Source: an uncultured Sphingomonadaceae bacterium (lineage in GTDB: Bacteria > Pseudomonadota > Alphaproteobacteria > Sphingomonadales > Sphingomonadaceae). Taken from it: a DNA stretch of 64,000 nucleotides. The translations under genes were made by a program, and so were the position numbers. The number at the start of each line of letters is the position of its first letter. Position 1 is the stretch's first letter. The notes under the pieces are model-generated. The model was not told where the DNA came from, did not search any database, and saw nothing but the letters and a program-made list of their open reading frames with translations. The DNA lies in NCBI GenBank assembly GCA_947493955.1, contig CANLSQ010000001.1, forward strand, positions 558,001 to 622,000, in the 5' to 3' direction. Below, piece after piece: positions 9,998 to 17,428 of this stretch.

Positions 9998-10345
9998 CTA
10001 CTGAAATGCTCGCAGCTTACTCAACAGATGTTCCAGCACAGCGGGGTGCAGTTCGTTTCTGAACTCGCACCCATAGTCCTGATAATCGTTCCACTTGATC
10101 ATGGCACTCAGTGTCTGGATTCCAGGCAGCCGGATATAAACCGGTTTCTTGGGGTCAAGGTCAGTGTAGCTCGTCATTCTGAAGCCTGAAACGGACAAGT
10201 CCGAGAGGGTGGTGCGAAACAACTGTGAATTCGCCTGCCTGATAAATATCTTGGCCTCAACAGCTTCTCGTGGATTTTTCCTGTGGCACGGTGGTGCGAT
10301 TTGAAGATCATCGGTCGTTTGTAACTGAGGCATCGTCTTGTCCAT
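9998..10345 (-). CDS. PilZ-domain protein (likely c-di-GMP receptor)
   Basis: Single-domain PilZ protein of 115 residues. Both ligand motifs are intact: RxxxR (R22-K-N-P-R26) and DxSxxG (D49-L-S-V-S-G54), so cyclic di-GMP binding is likely. It carries no output domain and presumably acts by binding a partner. The frame is open upstream to 10615, but only the part from MDKTMPQ onward resembles the family, and the ATG at 10345 has AGGA eight bases upstream, which decides the start. It is divergent from pdxH, with about 130 bases between the starts. What it controls, such as motility or polysaccharide, cannot be told. Confidence 0.85.
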   Translation of the reverse strand: MDKTMPQLQTTDDLQIAPPCHRKNPREAVEAKIFIRQANSQLFRTTLSDLSVSGFRMTSYTDLDPKKPVYIRLPGIQTLSAMIKWNDYQDYGCEFRNELHPAVLEHLLSKLRAFQ

Positions 10346-10478
10346 ATTGTTGGTCCTGAACCATTGAACGGTCATTCGGTGGTTTTTTGAAGGGGGGACG
10401 GTTAAAATATCGGGAGATGGCACAGAAACGGAAATCAATGGCTTTCCTGCGTGCAACCACCCTGATACAGGCGGTCCT

Positions 10479-11066
10479 ATGACATCCGATCCTTTCTCTA
10501 TCTTCGACACTTGGTATAACGAGGCTCGCGAAACCGAGCTGAATGACAGCAATGCGATGACCATCGCAACGGCCGATGCCAACGGCCAGCCAGCGGCGAG
10601 AATGGTGCTGCTCAAAGGATATGATCGCGACGGCTTTATTTTCTATACCAATCAGGAAAGTCGGAAGGCCACGGATATTGCAGCCAACCCGAAAGCGGCG
10701 ATTTTATTTCATTGGAAAAGCCTGCGCCGGCAGATCCGGATTGAAGGTAATCTGTCAACTGTATCTGACGAGATTGCTGACACCTATTTCGCGACGCGCA
10801 GCCGGGATTCACAATTGGGTGCCTGGGCATCGGATCAATCGCGACCGTTGGATAGCCGTGCGACTTTTGAAGCGCGCTATGAAGAGATGAAGGCCCGTTT
10901 TGATGGGCAGGACGTAACCCGTCCGCCACATTGGTCGGGCTATCGCCTTGTGCCTAAGCGGTTTGAGTTCTGGCAGGACCGCGAGCATCGCCTGCACGAA
11001 CGGCGGACCTTTATGCGGACCAATGATAGTGATGAAAGCTGGATCGAAGGAATGCTTTACCCATGA
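10479..11066 (+). CDS. pdxH: Pyridoxamine 5'-phosphate oxidase
   Basis: FMN-dependent enzyme that oxidises pyridoxine or pyridoxamine 5'-phosphate to pyridoxal 5'-phosphate, the last step of vitamin B6 salvage and synthesis. It has the family length (195 residues) and pattern: an N-terminal helix with WYNEA, the FMN-binding RMVLLKGYDRDGFIFYTN region, the KSLRRQIRIEG block, and the C-terminal PHWSGYRLVP...RLHERR signature. Its stop overlaps the start of the next gene as ATGA (11063-11066), so the PhzF-like enzyme is translated with it. Confidence 0.96.
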   Translation: MTSDPFSIFDTWYNEARETELNDSNAMTIATADANGQPAARMVLLKGYDRDGFIFYTNQESRKATDIAANPKAAILFHWKSLRRQIRIEGNLSTVSDEIADTYFATRSRDSQLGAWASDQSRPLDSRATFEARYEEMKARFDGQDVTRPPHWSGYRLVPKRFEFWQDREHRLHERRTFMRTNDSDESWIEGMLYP

Positions 11067-11869
11067 CCCGTGACACTCAAACATTGCCCTATTACCACGT
11101 CGATGCTTTTGCTGACCGGCCCTTTGCCGGGAATCAGGCGGCGGTGATGCCGCTGGAAAGCTGGTTGGATGACGAAGTGCTGCAAGCCATTGGAGAAGAG
11201 AATAATTTTGCGGAAACCGCATTTTATTTGCCCGATGCAACCGGCGAAGCGGATTATGAACTGCGCTGGTTCACGCCGACGGTAGAGATTGCGCTATGCG
11301 GTCATGCGACACTGGCCAGTGGACATATCATCCTGTCGCAAAATCCGGATATGGACCAGGTCACCTTTCGGACCCGTAAAGCCGGTATACTCACAATGAT
11401 GCGGGACGGTGACGGCTATGCGTTGGAATTGCCTGCCTATCCACCATCACCAAAAACATTGCCTGATATTGTTGCTCTGGTTGGCGGGACGCCGATCGAC
11501 ACCCAGTTTCATGAAGGCCGGTACAATGTCATCCGCTATGAGACCGCAGATGAGGTTCTGGCGTTAAAACCGGACCTGAAGGCGTTGGCTGCTTTGGGGA
11601 ATGAACAATTTATCTGCACCGCTCCAGGCAAGGATACGGATGCGTTGAGCCGTGTCTTCGTCCCTGGCGGCGGGGTTGATGAAGATAGTGTCACCGGTTC
11701 GGCTCATGCTGTGCTGACGCCTTATTGGGCAAAGCAACTGGGCCGGGACAGCTTTACCGCCTATCAGGCCAGCAGTCGCGGCGGCTATGTGCATTGCCGT
11801 CTGGATGGCGAAAAGGCCTGGCTTGGTGGCAAATGCGCAACCGTGGTTGAGGGGCAGTTTCGCTTATAA
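11063..11869 (+). CDS. PhzF-family isomerase/epimerase-like protein
   Basis: A 268-residue member of the PhzF (diaminopimelate-epimerase-like) superfamily. Visible family marks are the N-terminal VDAFADRPFAGNQAAV, the catalytic-type glutamate in NNFAETAFYL (E51), ALCGHATLAS, and the C-terminal DEDSVTGSAHA region. Many PhzF homologues outside phenazine clusters have no known substrate. There is no phenazine cluster here, so a role in phenazine synthesis is unlikely; coupling to pdxH through an ATGA overlap suggests a metabolite-repair or B6-adjacent housekeeping task, which is inference. It ends six bases from the convergent serine-hydrolase gene. Confidence 0.9.
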   Translation: MTRDTQTLPYYHVDAFADRPFAGNQAAVMPLESWLDDEVLQAIGEENNFAETAFYLPDATGEADYELRWFTPTVEIALCGHATLASGHIILSQNPDMDQVTFRTRKAGILTMMRDGDGYALELPAYPPSPKTLPDIVALVGGTPIDTQFHEGRYNVIRYETADEVLALKPDLKALAALGNEQFICTAPGKDTDALSRVFVPGGGVDEDSVTGSAHAVLTPYWAKQLGRDSFTAYQASSRGGYVHCRLDGEKAWLGGKCATVVEGQFRL

Positions 11870-11875
11870 ACGGTT

Positions 11876-13024
11876 CTATTTGCTGACTGGGAACAGCGAT
11901 ACGATCCGCCCGACCTGATCACTCATAGGCCGGTTTACATCATCCTGCGTTTTGCCCAGCCTGACAACGGTCAGCTTCTGTTCCGGTGATACGATGATTT
12001 GTTGACCCAGATGGCCAAGGGCGCCGAACACCGTGTCGGGGGCCATATCGGGGAACAACACTTGATTGCGGCCTTCCGGGCGTTTCTTGTTCAGCCAGAT
12101 ATGCCCTCCATAAGCCGGGTCATTGGCCGAGGATGTGCGCATGAACTGGACCCAGCTCACGGGGAGATGCTGAGCCCCTTTGCGCGCGCCATTATTGCGA
12201 AGAAATTCACCGAATGTGGCATAGTCGCGAGCGCTGGCCTGAATGATGCTGCCACCCAGAAATGTACCATTGGCATCAAATTCGAAATAGGTGCCGTCCA
12301 TGCCCAGCGGTTCGAGCAGGCGCCCTCGAATGAAGCGCATTGCCGTGTTTCGGCGCACCTCGGGGTCGGTGCTCTTGGTCAATGTCCGCGTGATAATGTC
12401 CGCCAGGATCATGCTGGTCGCCGTGCTATATTCGAATTTCGCGCCGGGTTCCGCTTCCATCGGGCGCGCTTCGGCATAGCCCGCGGCATCTGCTGAGCCG
12501 TCTAGAAACAGCATGCGGTTGGTGTCTGCTTCGAACACGGTCGCGCCGCCTTCTTCCGGCACTTCGGTATGATCAAGCCCCGATGACATATGAATCAACT
12601 GGCGCAGGGTTATGTCGCCGCGCGGATCGCCGGGCCGCTGCCAAGCGGGGACCGGGGCCGGATCATCCAGCACCAGTCGGCCGTCGGCAACCAGAAAGCC
12701 GATCAGCGCACCGGTAAAAGATTTCGCCATCGACCAGCTGATGAAGCGTGTGTCCTCATCATAACCTTCGCCATAGCGTTCGGCGATAATCTCTCCGCGG
12801 TGCATGATCAGCACGGCGCGGGTCTCGGCCATGGCCGGGTCTTCGAACAATGGTGAAATCGCCGCGTCCAGCCGGGCCTTCGGAATTGGGCTGGCGTCCG
12901 TAATATAGGCAAGCTCTTCGGCGGTTTTGGGCGGCGCTGCGGCAGGCTCACTGGCGGCCCCGCAGCCAGAGAGTGCAAGAGCAAGGGCGGACAGGGCGGT
13001 GATTTTAATCTTGTACATAAGCAT
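11876..13024 (-). CDS. Serine hydrolase lipoprotein, class C beta-lactamase-like
   Basis: Predicted membrane-anchored hydrolase of 382 residues in the serine beta-lactamase / 6-aminohexanoate-dimer hydrolase fold (family S12-like). It has a lipoprotein signal with lipobox LALSGC (Cys 21), the nucleophile motif S98-M-A-K101, a Tyr motif in FEYSTATS (YST in place of YxN) and a C-terminal GALGHLGQQ that fills the KTG/HxG position. The frame can start at ATG 13024 or ATG 13018; both leave the signal peptide intact, and a GTG at 13036 is less likely. The substrate could be an amide, ester or peptide. A small Cys-containing protein is encoded divergently next door. Confidence 0.88.
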   Translation of the reverse strand: MLMYKIKITALSALALALSGCGAASEPAAAPPKTAEELAYITDASPIPKARLDAAISPLFEDPAMAETRAVLIMHRGEIIAERYGEGYDEDTRFISWSMAKSFTGALIGFLVADGRLVLDDPAPVPAWQRPGDPRGDITLRQLIHMSSGLDHTEVPEEGGATVFEADTNRMLFLDGSADAAGYAEARPMEAEPGAKFEYSTATSMILADIITRTLTKSTDPEVRRNTAMRFIRGRLLEPLGMDGTYFEFDANGTFLGGSIIQASARDYATFGEFLRNNGARKGAQHLPVSWVQFMRTSSANDPAYGGHIWLNKKRPEGRNQVLFPDMAPDTVFGALGHLGQQIIVSPEQKLTVVRLGKTQDDVNRPMSDQVGRIVSLFPVSK

Positions 13025-13047
13025 GCGTTGCACCAATAGGTGCAGCT

Positions 13048-13422
13048 ATGGCAACCGTAAATAAGAATCCCGAAACCACATCCCAGCCCAAAAGCCGCAA
13101 AGGCCGTGTGGCGCTATATGTACTTGTGCTGTTCATCCTGATTTTGGCCGCTGTATTTGCCTATAATTATAGCTTCATCAAAGGGCAGCTTGGTATCGGA
13201 ACGGCTTATGGTGCCCGTGTCGCCTGCTCTTGTCACTATATAGGCGGGCGTGATCTGACCGACTGCGAAAAGGATTTTGAACCTGGCATGGAGGTTATCG
13301 GCTTGTCACTGGATGACGAGAAGCGCCGAGTCACCGCATCGGTACCGCTGCTGGCATCGGCCACCGCTGAATTTCGTGAAGGCTGGGGCTGTGTGATCCT
13401 GCCTGAGGCTGAAGCCGACTAA
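13048..13422 (+). CDS. Small single-pass membrane protein with four cysteines, unrecognised
   Basis: A 124-residue protein with a Lys/Arg-rich cytosolic start, one membrane segment (about residues 23-45), and a periplasmic domain holding four cysteines: CSCHY near residue 55, TDC near 67 and WGC near 114, which could form two disulfides. I do not assign a function. It is divergent from the serine-hydrolase gene, with about 23 bases between the starts, so they may share control or act together in the periplasm. The periplasmic stretch reminds me of N-terminal regions fused to S12-type hydrolases in other Proteobacteria; that is a weak inference. It ends eight bases from convergent mnmA. Confidence 0.7.
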   Translation: MATVNKNPETTSQPKSRKGRVALYVLVLFILILAAVFAYNYSFIKGQLGIGTAYGARVACSCHYIGGRDLTDCEKDFEPGMEVIGLSLDDEKRRVTASVPLLASATAEFREGWGCVILPEAEAD

Positions 13423-13430
13423 GCGACCGT

Positions 13431-14564
13431 TCAGACCGTGGCAGCGGCCAACCATTGCTGGGAAACCGCACCGGTTTTTTCAATCCAGCCCCCACCAAGC
13501 ACGCGATCTTTATGATAGAAGACCGCCGCCTGTCCCGGGGATACGCCATATTCGGGATTGTGGAAGCGCAGCGTATCGCCTTCCAATCGTGCATGGGTAG
13601 GTTTAGCCATGGATCGGACCTTGACTTGCATAGGTCCCTCAAAGTCGCCGCCAATCCAGTTGATATCACGTAAGGTCGCTGACGCCACTGCCAAAGCCTG
13701 TTTCGGCCCGACAAAGACGCGTTTGGTTTCCGGTTCGAGACGAATGACATAAAGAGGCTCGGCCTGTCCGCCGATTTCCAGTCCCTTGCGCTGACCTACT
13801 GTATAGTGGATCAGACCCTTGTGCCGGCCCATGACGGTGCCATCGATGTGGACGATCTCGCCATCATCATCGGCTTCAGGGCGCAGTTTGCGTACGACTT
13901 TGGCGTAATCACCATCAGGCACGAAGCAGATGTCCTGACTATCCGGTTTGAAGGCGACTGCAAGGCCCATTTCCTTGGCGATCTCGCGCACCTCATCTTT
14001 AGGCATGTCGCCAAGCGGAAAGCGCAGATAGTCCAGCTGATCCTGTGTCGTAGCGAACAGAAAGTAGCTCTGGTCCCGCGCAGGATCCATTGCGCGGTGC
14101 AGTTCGGAACCATCTTCGCCCATCACGCGCCGGACATAATGGCCCGTGGCGAGGCAGTCAGCGCCAAGCTCGCGCGAAAGATTGAGTAGGTCGGTAAATT
14201 TGACGCCCATATTGCACTGTACGCATGGGATCGGAGTGCGTCCGGCCATATATTCATCGGCGAAGACATCCATCACCGACTCCTGAAAACGACTGGCGTG
14301 ATCAAAAACATAATGGGCAATGCCCAGCTTTTCGGCGACCTGACGTGCGTCTCGAATATCCTGTCCAGCGCAGCAACTGCCGACACGGCCGACCGCTTCG
14401 CCATGATCATAAAGCTGCAGAGTGATACCGATAGTCTCTGCGCCCGTACGCGCAGCCAGAGCGGCGACGACGCTCGAATCGACGCCACCGGACATCGCAA
14501 CCACAATGCGCTTGCCGGTCAGGTCGTCTCCGAGCTGAAATTCAGAATTGATTCGGTCAGTCAT
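13431..14564 (-). CDS. mnmA: tRNA 2-thiouridine(34) synthase MnmA
   Basis: ATP-dependent enzyme that thiolates U34 of tRNA-Lys, -Glu and -Gln, using sulfur relayed from a cysteine desulfurase. At 377 residues it has the family length. Visible are the PP-loop SGGVDSS (about residues 25-31), the catalytic-type cysteine in PIPCVQCN, the second cysteine in [13 protein letters not shown], and the [10 protein letters not shown] segment of the central domain. The N-terminal [17 protein letters not shown] extension before the PP-loop is typical of sphingomonad sequences. The ATG at 14564 is divergent from a small possible gene at 14764. Confidence 0.96.
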   Translation of the reverse strand: MTDRINSEFQLGDDLTGKRIVVAMSGGVDSSVVAALAARTGAETIGITLQLYDHGEAVGRVGSCCAGQDIRDARQVAEKLGIAHYVFDHASRFQESVMDVFADEYMAGRTPIPCVQCNMGVKFTDLLNLSRELGADCLATGHYVRRVMGEDGSELHRAMDPARDQSYFLFATTQDQLDYLRFPLGDMPKDEVREIAKEMGLAVAFKPDSQDICFVPDGDYAKVVRKLRPEADDDGEIVHIDGTVMGRHKGLIHYTVGQRKGLEIGGQAEPLYVIRLEPETKRVFVGPKQALAVASATLRDINWIGGDFEGPMQVKVRSMAKPTHARLEGDTLRFHNPEYGVSPGQAAVFYHKDRVLGGGWIEKTGAVSQQWLAAATV

Positions 14565-14763
14565 AATCTCACGTGCCTTAACGATGAACCGCGCAGAGCG
14601 CCAGTATAGTGGAAATTTCCCGCCAAAAACCTGCTCAAAATCCCGCTATGGTTCATATTGGGACGAAAATGCGAATTGAAAGGAAGATTTGCTTAACCAG
14701 TCCTAAGACCTAGTGAACATCGCCTTTACGGATGTTTATATCTTCGTTGCTAGAAGGCTGCTC

Positions 14764-15099
14764 ATGGAAATGAACTTCCCTCACAAGGGTCTGGCAAAGA
14801 CCAGTGCCGAACCGGATGCACCAGCAGGCAGCGCGCATGACGCGCTGATTGCGCATGCGATCGCGCGTCAGACTCTGTCTCCTTCCGCTCGTGCCTATAT
14901 TGCACGACGTGGCGGCGTTGCCGTGAAACCAGTGCACGGCAGCAGGGGATTGATGGAAGATCGGATCAAGTTTTTTGCAGGCGAGCTTCCGAAAAGAAGC
15001 CTGTTTTCAAAAAGCGCACACATATTTGAAAGAGGTCATTTCCGGCCGGATCTTTTGCGTGAAAAATCGTCCGGAGATGAAACGCAAAAGCAAATATGA
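14764..15099 (+). CDS. Possible small protein upstream of sciP, unrecognised
   Basis: An open frame of 111 residues from the ATG at 14764, which has AGAAGG six bases upstream; the frame also extends back to a GTG at 14713. The product is basic and soluble, with a stretch DALIAHAIARQTLSPSARAYIARRGGV in the middle that looks helical. Codon use resembles neighbouring genes. No family is recognised. It lies in the 640-base interval between mnmA and sciP, in the same orientation as sciP. It may be a real small gene or part of a long leader. Confidence 0.4.
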   Translation: MEMNFPHKGLAKTSAEPDAPAGSAHDALIAHAIARQTLSPSARAYIARRGGVAVKPVHGSRGLMEDRIKFFAGELPKRSLFSKSAHIFERGHFRPDLLREKSSGDETQKQI

Positions 15100-15207
15100 A
15101 CGCGTTCTTTACCTTGGTGATTTAGTAGTTTGAAAAACTCTATGTCTAAAGATGTAAAAACAGTTGGACGTAGAGTGAAAAGCCGCAAGGCGTATTTTGA
15201 GGGTAGT

Positions 15208-15507
15208 ATGATCGAGAACCAAACAATTAAACCAGCACAAGTTGTCGGCCCATTGGGTGAGCCTTTGACTATAGCTGATTTGCCGGCCCCGGGCACAACC
15301 CGGTGGGTGGTTCGGCGCAAGGCAGAAGTCGTTGCGGCGGTAAATGGCGGTCTTTTAACGGTTGATGAGGTTTGCGACCGTTACAGCCTGTCATTGGAGG
15401 AATTTGCTTCATGGCAGCGTGCCGTCGACCGGTCCGGCATGCCCGGTTTGCGCGTTACACGCATCCAGCACTATCGCGATCTTTATGAGCGCCAGCAGAA
15501 ATACTAG
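15208..15507 (+). CDS. sciP: CtrA inhibitor SciP (DUF1153 family)
   Basis: Small helix-turn-helix protein (99 residues from the chosen start) that in Caulobacter binds CtrA and blocks transcription of CtrA-activated genes in G1 cells. The hallmark block is present: VVGPLGEPLTIADLPAPGTT, RWVVRRKAEVVAAVNGGLL and the HTH-like segment TVDEVCDRYSLSLEEFASW. The open frame reaches back to 15130, but family members begin just before the GPLGEPLT motif, so ATG 15208 (MIENQTIK) is preferred; GAGGG lies four bases upstream. A terminator-like hairpin follows at 15581. It supports an alphaproteobacterial origin with CtrA-based cell-cycle control. Confidence 0.93.
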   Translation: MIENQTIKPAQVVGPLGEPLTIADLPAPGTTRWVVRRKAEVVAAVNGGLLTVDEVCDRYSLSLEEFASWQRAVDRSGMPGLRVTRIQHYRDLYERQQKY

Positions 15508-15580
15508 GCAGAGAAATTAATCACGGCGTTGGTGCAGTCGTCTGTAACGCCTATAGGATTAATCATAAAATTTAATGGGT

Positions 15581-15616
15581 GGAAGGCCTCGGAAAACTGT
15601 TTCCGGGGCCTTTCCC
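15581..15616 (+). terminator. Putative terminator hairpin after sciP
   Basis: A long GC-rich stem forms between GGAAGGCCTCGG at 15581 and the CCGGGGCCTTTCC ending near 15616, with one or two bulges. No strong T-run follows, only a T-rich tail (ctattttctgg), so efficiency is uncertain. Confidence 0.55.
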
Positions 15617-15702
15617 ATACTATTTTCTGGTTTTGAGCAAGCATTTGTATAAGATTGCCTGATCGGGCCTGGGTTTGGGTCAAAACAGATCAGGAGGGAA
15701 GT

Positions 15703-15978
15703 ATGATCAATTTTATCATTGCACTGGTGATGGGCGGTATTATCGGTTGGCTGGCCAGCATAGTGATGGGCCGGGACGCCTCGATGGGGATATTCTGGAA
15801 CGTCGTGGTAGGTTGTGTTGGTTCTATGTTGGGCGGATGGCTGTTCAGCTTCTTTACCGGAGGTACATCAAATCTGCGGGATGCCCCGTTTAGCCCCATG
15901 ACTTTGCTGGTCGCTTTTGGCGGCGCTATCGTCTTGCTTGGTATCGTAAATTTGATCAAGCGTGGCCGTGTCCGCTAG
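15703..15978 (+). CDS. GlsB/YeaQ/YmgE-family membrane protein
   Basis: A 91-residue three-helix inner-membrane protein of the transglycosylase-associated (GlsB/YeaQ/YmgE) family, commonly stress-induced and of unknown molecular function. The signature IGWLASIVMGRDASMG (about residues 15-30), the central GCVGSMLGGWLF helix and a final VNLIKRGR tail are typical. The ATG at 15703 has CAGGAGGGA immediately upstream, an excellent ribosome site. It is a single-gene unit, bounded by hairpins on both sides. Confidence 0.93.
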   Translation: MINFIIALVMGGIIGWLASIVMGRDASMGIFWNVVVGCVGSMLGGWLFSFFTGGTSNLRDAPFSPMTLLVAFGGAIVLLGIVNLIKRGRVR

Positions 15979-16008
15979 CGATAAGATATTTTCTCATATA
16001 AAACAGAG

Positions 16009-16038
16009 GGCTGACCCATCTGGGTCGGCCTTTTTTTT
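16009..16038 (+). terminator. Intrinsic terminator after GlsB-like gene
   Basis: A nine-base stem, GGCTGACCC pairing with GGGTCGGCC (one G-T pair), encloses an ATCT loop and is followed by eight T residues. This is a textbook Rho-independent terminator and closes the GlsB-like gene. Confidence 0.92.
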
Positions 16039-16238
16039 GGATAAAAACTTGTGGATGTTGCGATTTGGCAACGGCTTGGTAGCAGCGTTTAATTTAAGCG
16101 ATTGTTCGGGCTTGTGATCACTGGCTTATTGATATAATACACCAAATATAGAAATTTCCGTTTTCGCCTAGTTTTGGCGATTCTTTTTATATATTGCAGC
16201 GCAAAAATAAGATAAAGATCGGCTGACGAGTATTGAAT

Positions 16239-17417
16239 ATGAACTATGAATCGAAAATTGCCGGCGAAGACCTTGATGTCTCGACCCTGGAAGACGACAA
16301 TCAAGATCGTAACAAACGACTTTTGATTATCGCTGCCGCTGTAATAGCGGCGATTGTCTTGGCAGCGGTTGCCTATCAGTTTTTCTTCGGTGCAGGTGAC
16401 GCTCCTCCTGCAGAGAACCAGGCCCCCGTCGTCACGGTTGTGATTCCCGGTAAAAGGGACGTTGTTCGCACGATCAACGCAACAGGCACCTTGGCAGCAC
16501 GCCGGGAAATCCCGGTCGGTGTGGTCGGAGAAGGTGGCCGGGTGACGCAGGTTTACGTGGATGCCGGAGATTGGGTAAAACAGGGGCAGGTCATGGCAAG
16601 CATTGATCGTTCGGTCCAGAACCAGCAGATCGCAAGATTACAAGCGTCGGTTGCGTCGGCTAGGGCCGATTTGAATCTGGCCCAAGCCAATCTTGACCGT
16701 GCGGCCAAGCTCGTCGAGCGCGGATTTATCTCAAAAGCTGATATCGACAGACTTACGGCCACGCGCGACTCAAATGTCGCGCAGTTGCGAGTGGCGCAGG
16801 CACAGCTTGGTGAAAGCCGGGCACGGAATAACTTCCTCAATATAGTGGCGCCAAAGGGCGGCTTTGTTCTGGAACGCAATGTCGAGGTGGGGCAAACAGT
16901 CAGTCCGGGCAGCGGTATTTTGTTTCGCCTGGCGCAAAATGGCGAAATGGAACTGCAGGCGCAGCTGAGCGAGAGTGATCTGGCCAATGTGTCCGTTGGC
17001 GTAAGCACTGAAGTGATCCCTGTTGGAACGGACAAGGTCCTAGCCGGTGAAATCTGGCAAATCTCCCCAACTATTGATACCGATTCACGTCAGGGTACTG
17101 CAAAAATAGCATTGAATTATGACCGCGCACTTCGCCCAGGTGGTTTCGCCAGTACACGGATTAGAAGCGGATCATCTCAGGCGGCTGTTCTGCCGGAGTC
17201 AGCGGTGCAGAATGATAGCAAAGGCAGCTTCGTTTATATTGTTGGCAAAGACGATAAAGTTGTTCGCCGGGATGTCACCATTGGCTCGGTTTCTGCAGCT
17301 GGATTGTCGATAACTGCGGGTTTGAACGGAGCAGAACGTGTTGTACTTAGAGCGGCGGGTTTCCTTAACCCTGGTCAAACGGTTAAACCCGTGGTCGAAA
17401 AAGATCAGGCGGCGTGA
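16239..17417 (+). CDS. RND efflux periplasmic adaptor (membrane fusion protein)
   Basis: Adaptor subunit (392 residues) linking the inner-membrane RND pump encoded next to an outer-membrane channel. It has a cytosolic acidic start, one membrane anchor (about residues 28-48), a first barrel-sandwich half, a coiled-coil hairpin with ARADLNLAQANLDRAAKLVERGFISKADID, the second half (APKGGFVLERNVEVGQTVSPGSG) and a beta-barrel/MP domain. ATG 16239 is chosen over the in-frame TTG at 16233. Eleven bases separate it from the permease gene. No outer-membrane partner gene is adjacent. Substrates are unknown. Confidence 0.93.
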   Translation: MNYESKIAGEDLDVSTLEDDNQDRNKRLLIIAAAVIAAIVLAAVAYQFFFGAGDAPPAENQAPVVTVVIPGKRDVVRTINATGTLAARREIPVGVVGEGGRVTQVYVDAGDWVKQGQVMASIDRSVQNQQIARLQASVASARADLNLAQANLDRAAKLVERGFISKADIDRLTATRDSNVAQLRVAQAQLGESRARNNFLNIVAPKGGFVLERNVEVGQTVSPGSGILFRLAQNGEMELQAQLSESDLANVSVGVSTEVIPVGTDKVLAGEIWQISPTIDTDSRQGTAKIALNYDRALRPGGFASTRIRSGSSQAAVLPESAVQNDSKGSFVYIVGKDDKVVRRDVTIGSVSAAGLSITAGLNGAERVVLRAAGFLNPGQTVKPVVEKDQAA

Positions 17418-17428
17418 AAGATTAAGCC

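Noticed and set aside
10346-10615. Upstream extension of the PilZ frame over the pdxH start
   Set aside because: No family similarity, overlaps pdxH antisense, and a good ribosome site lies at the internal ATG 10345.
11063-11869. Phenazine biosynthesis gene
   Set aside because: PhzF-like proteins are widespread, and no other phenazine gene lies nearby.
14693-14707. TTAA-N7-TAAG, resembling a CtrA box before the small gene upstream of sciP
   Set aside because: Only one half-site fits TTAA; the second differs at two bases, and such matches occur by chance in AT-rich sequence.
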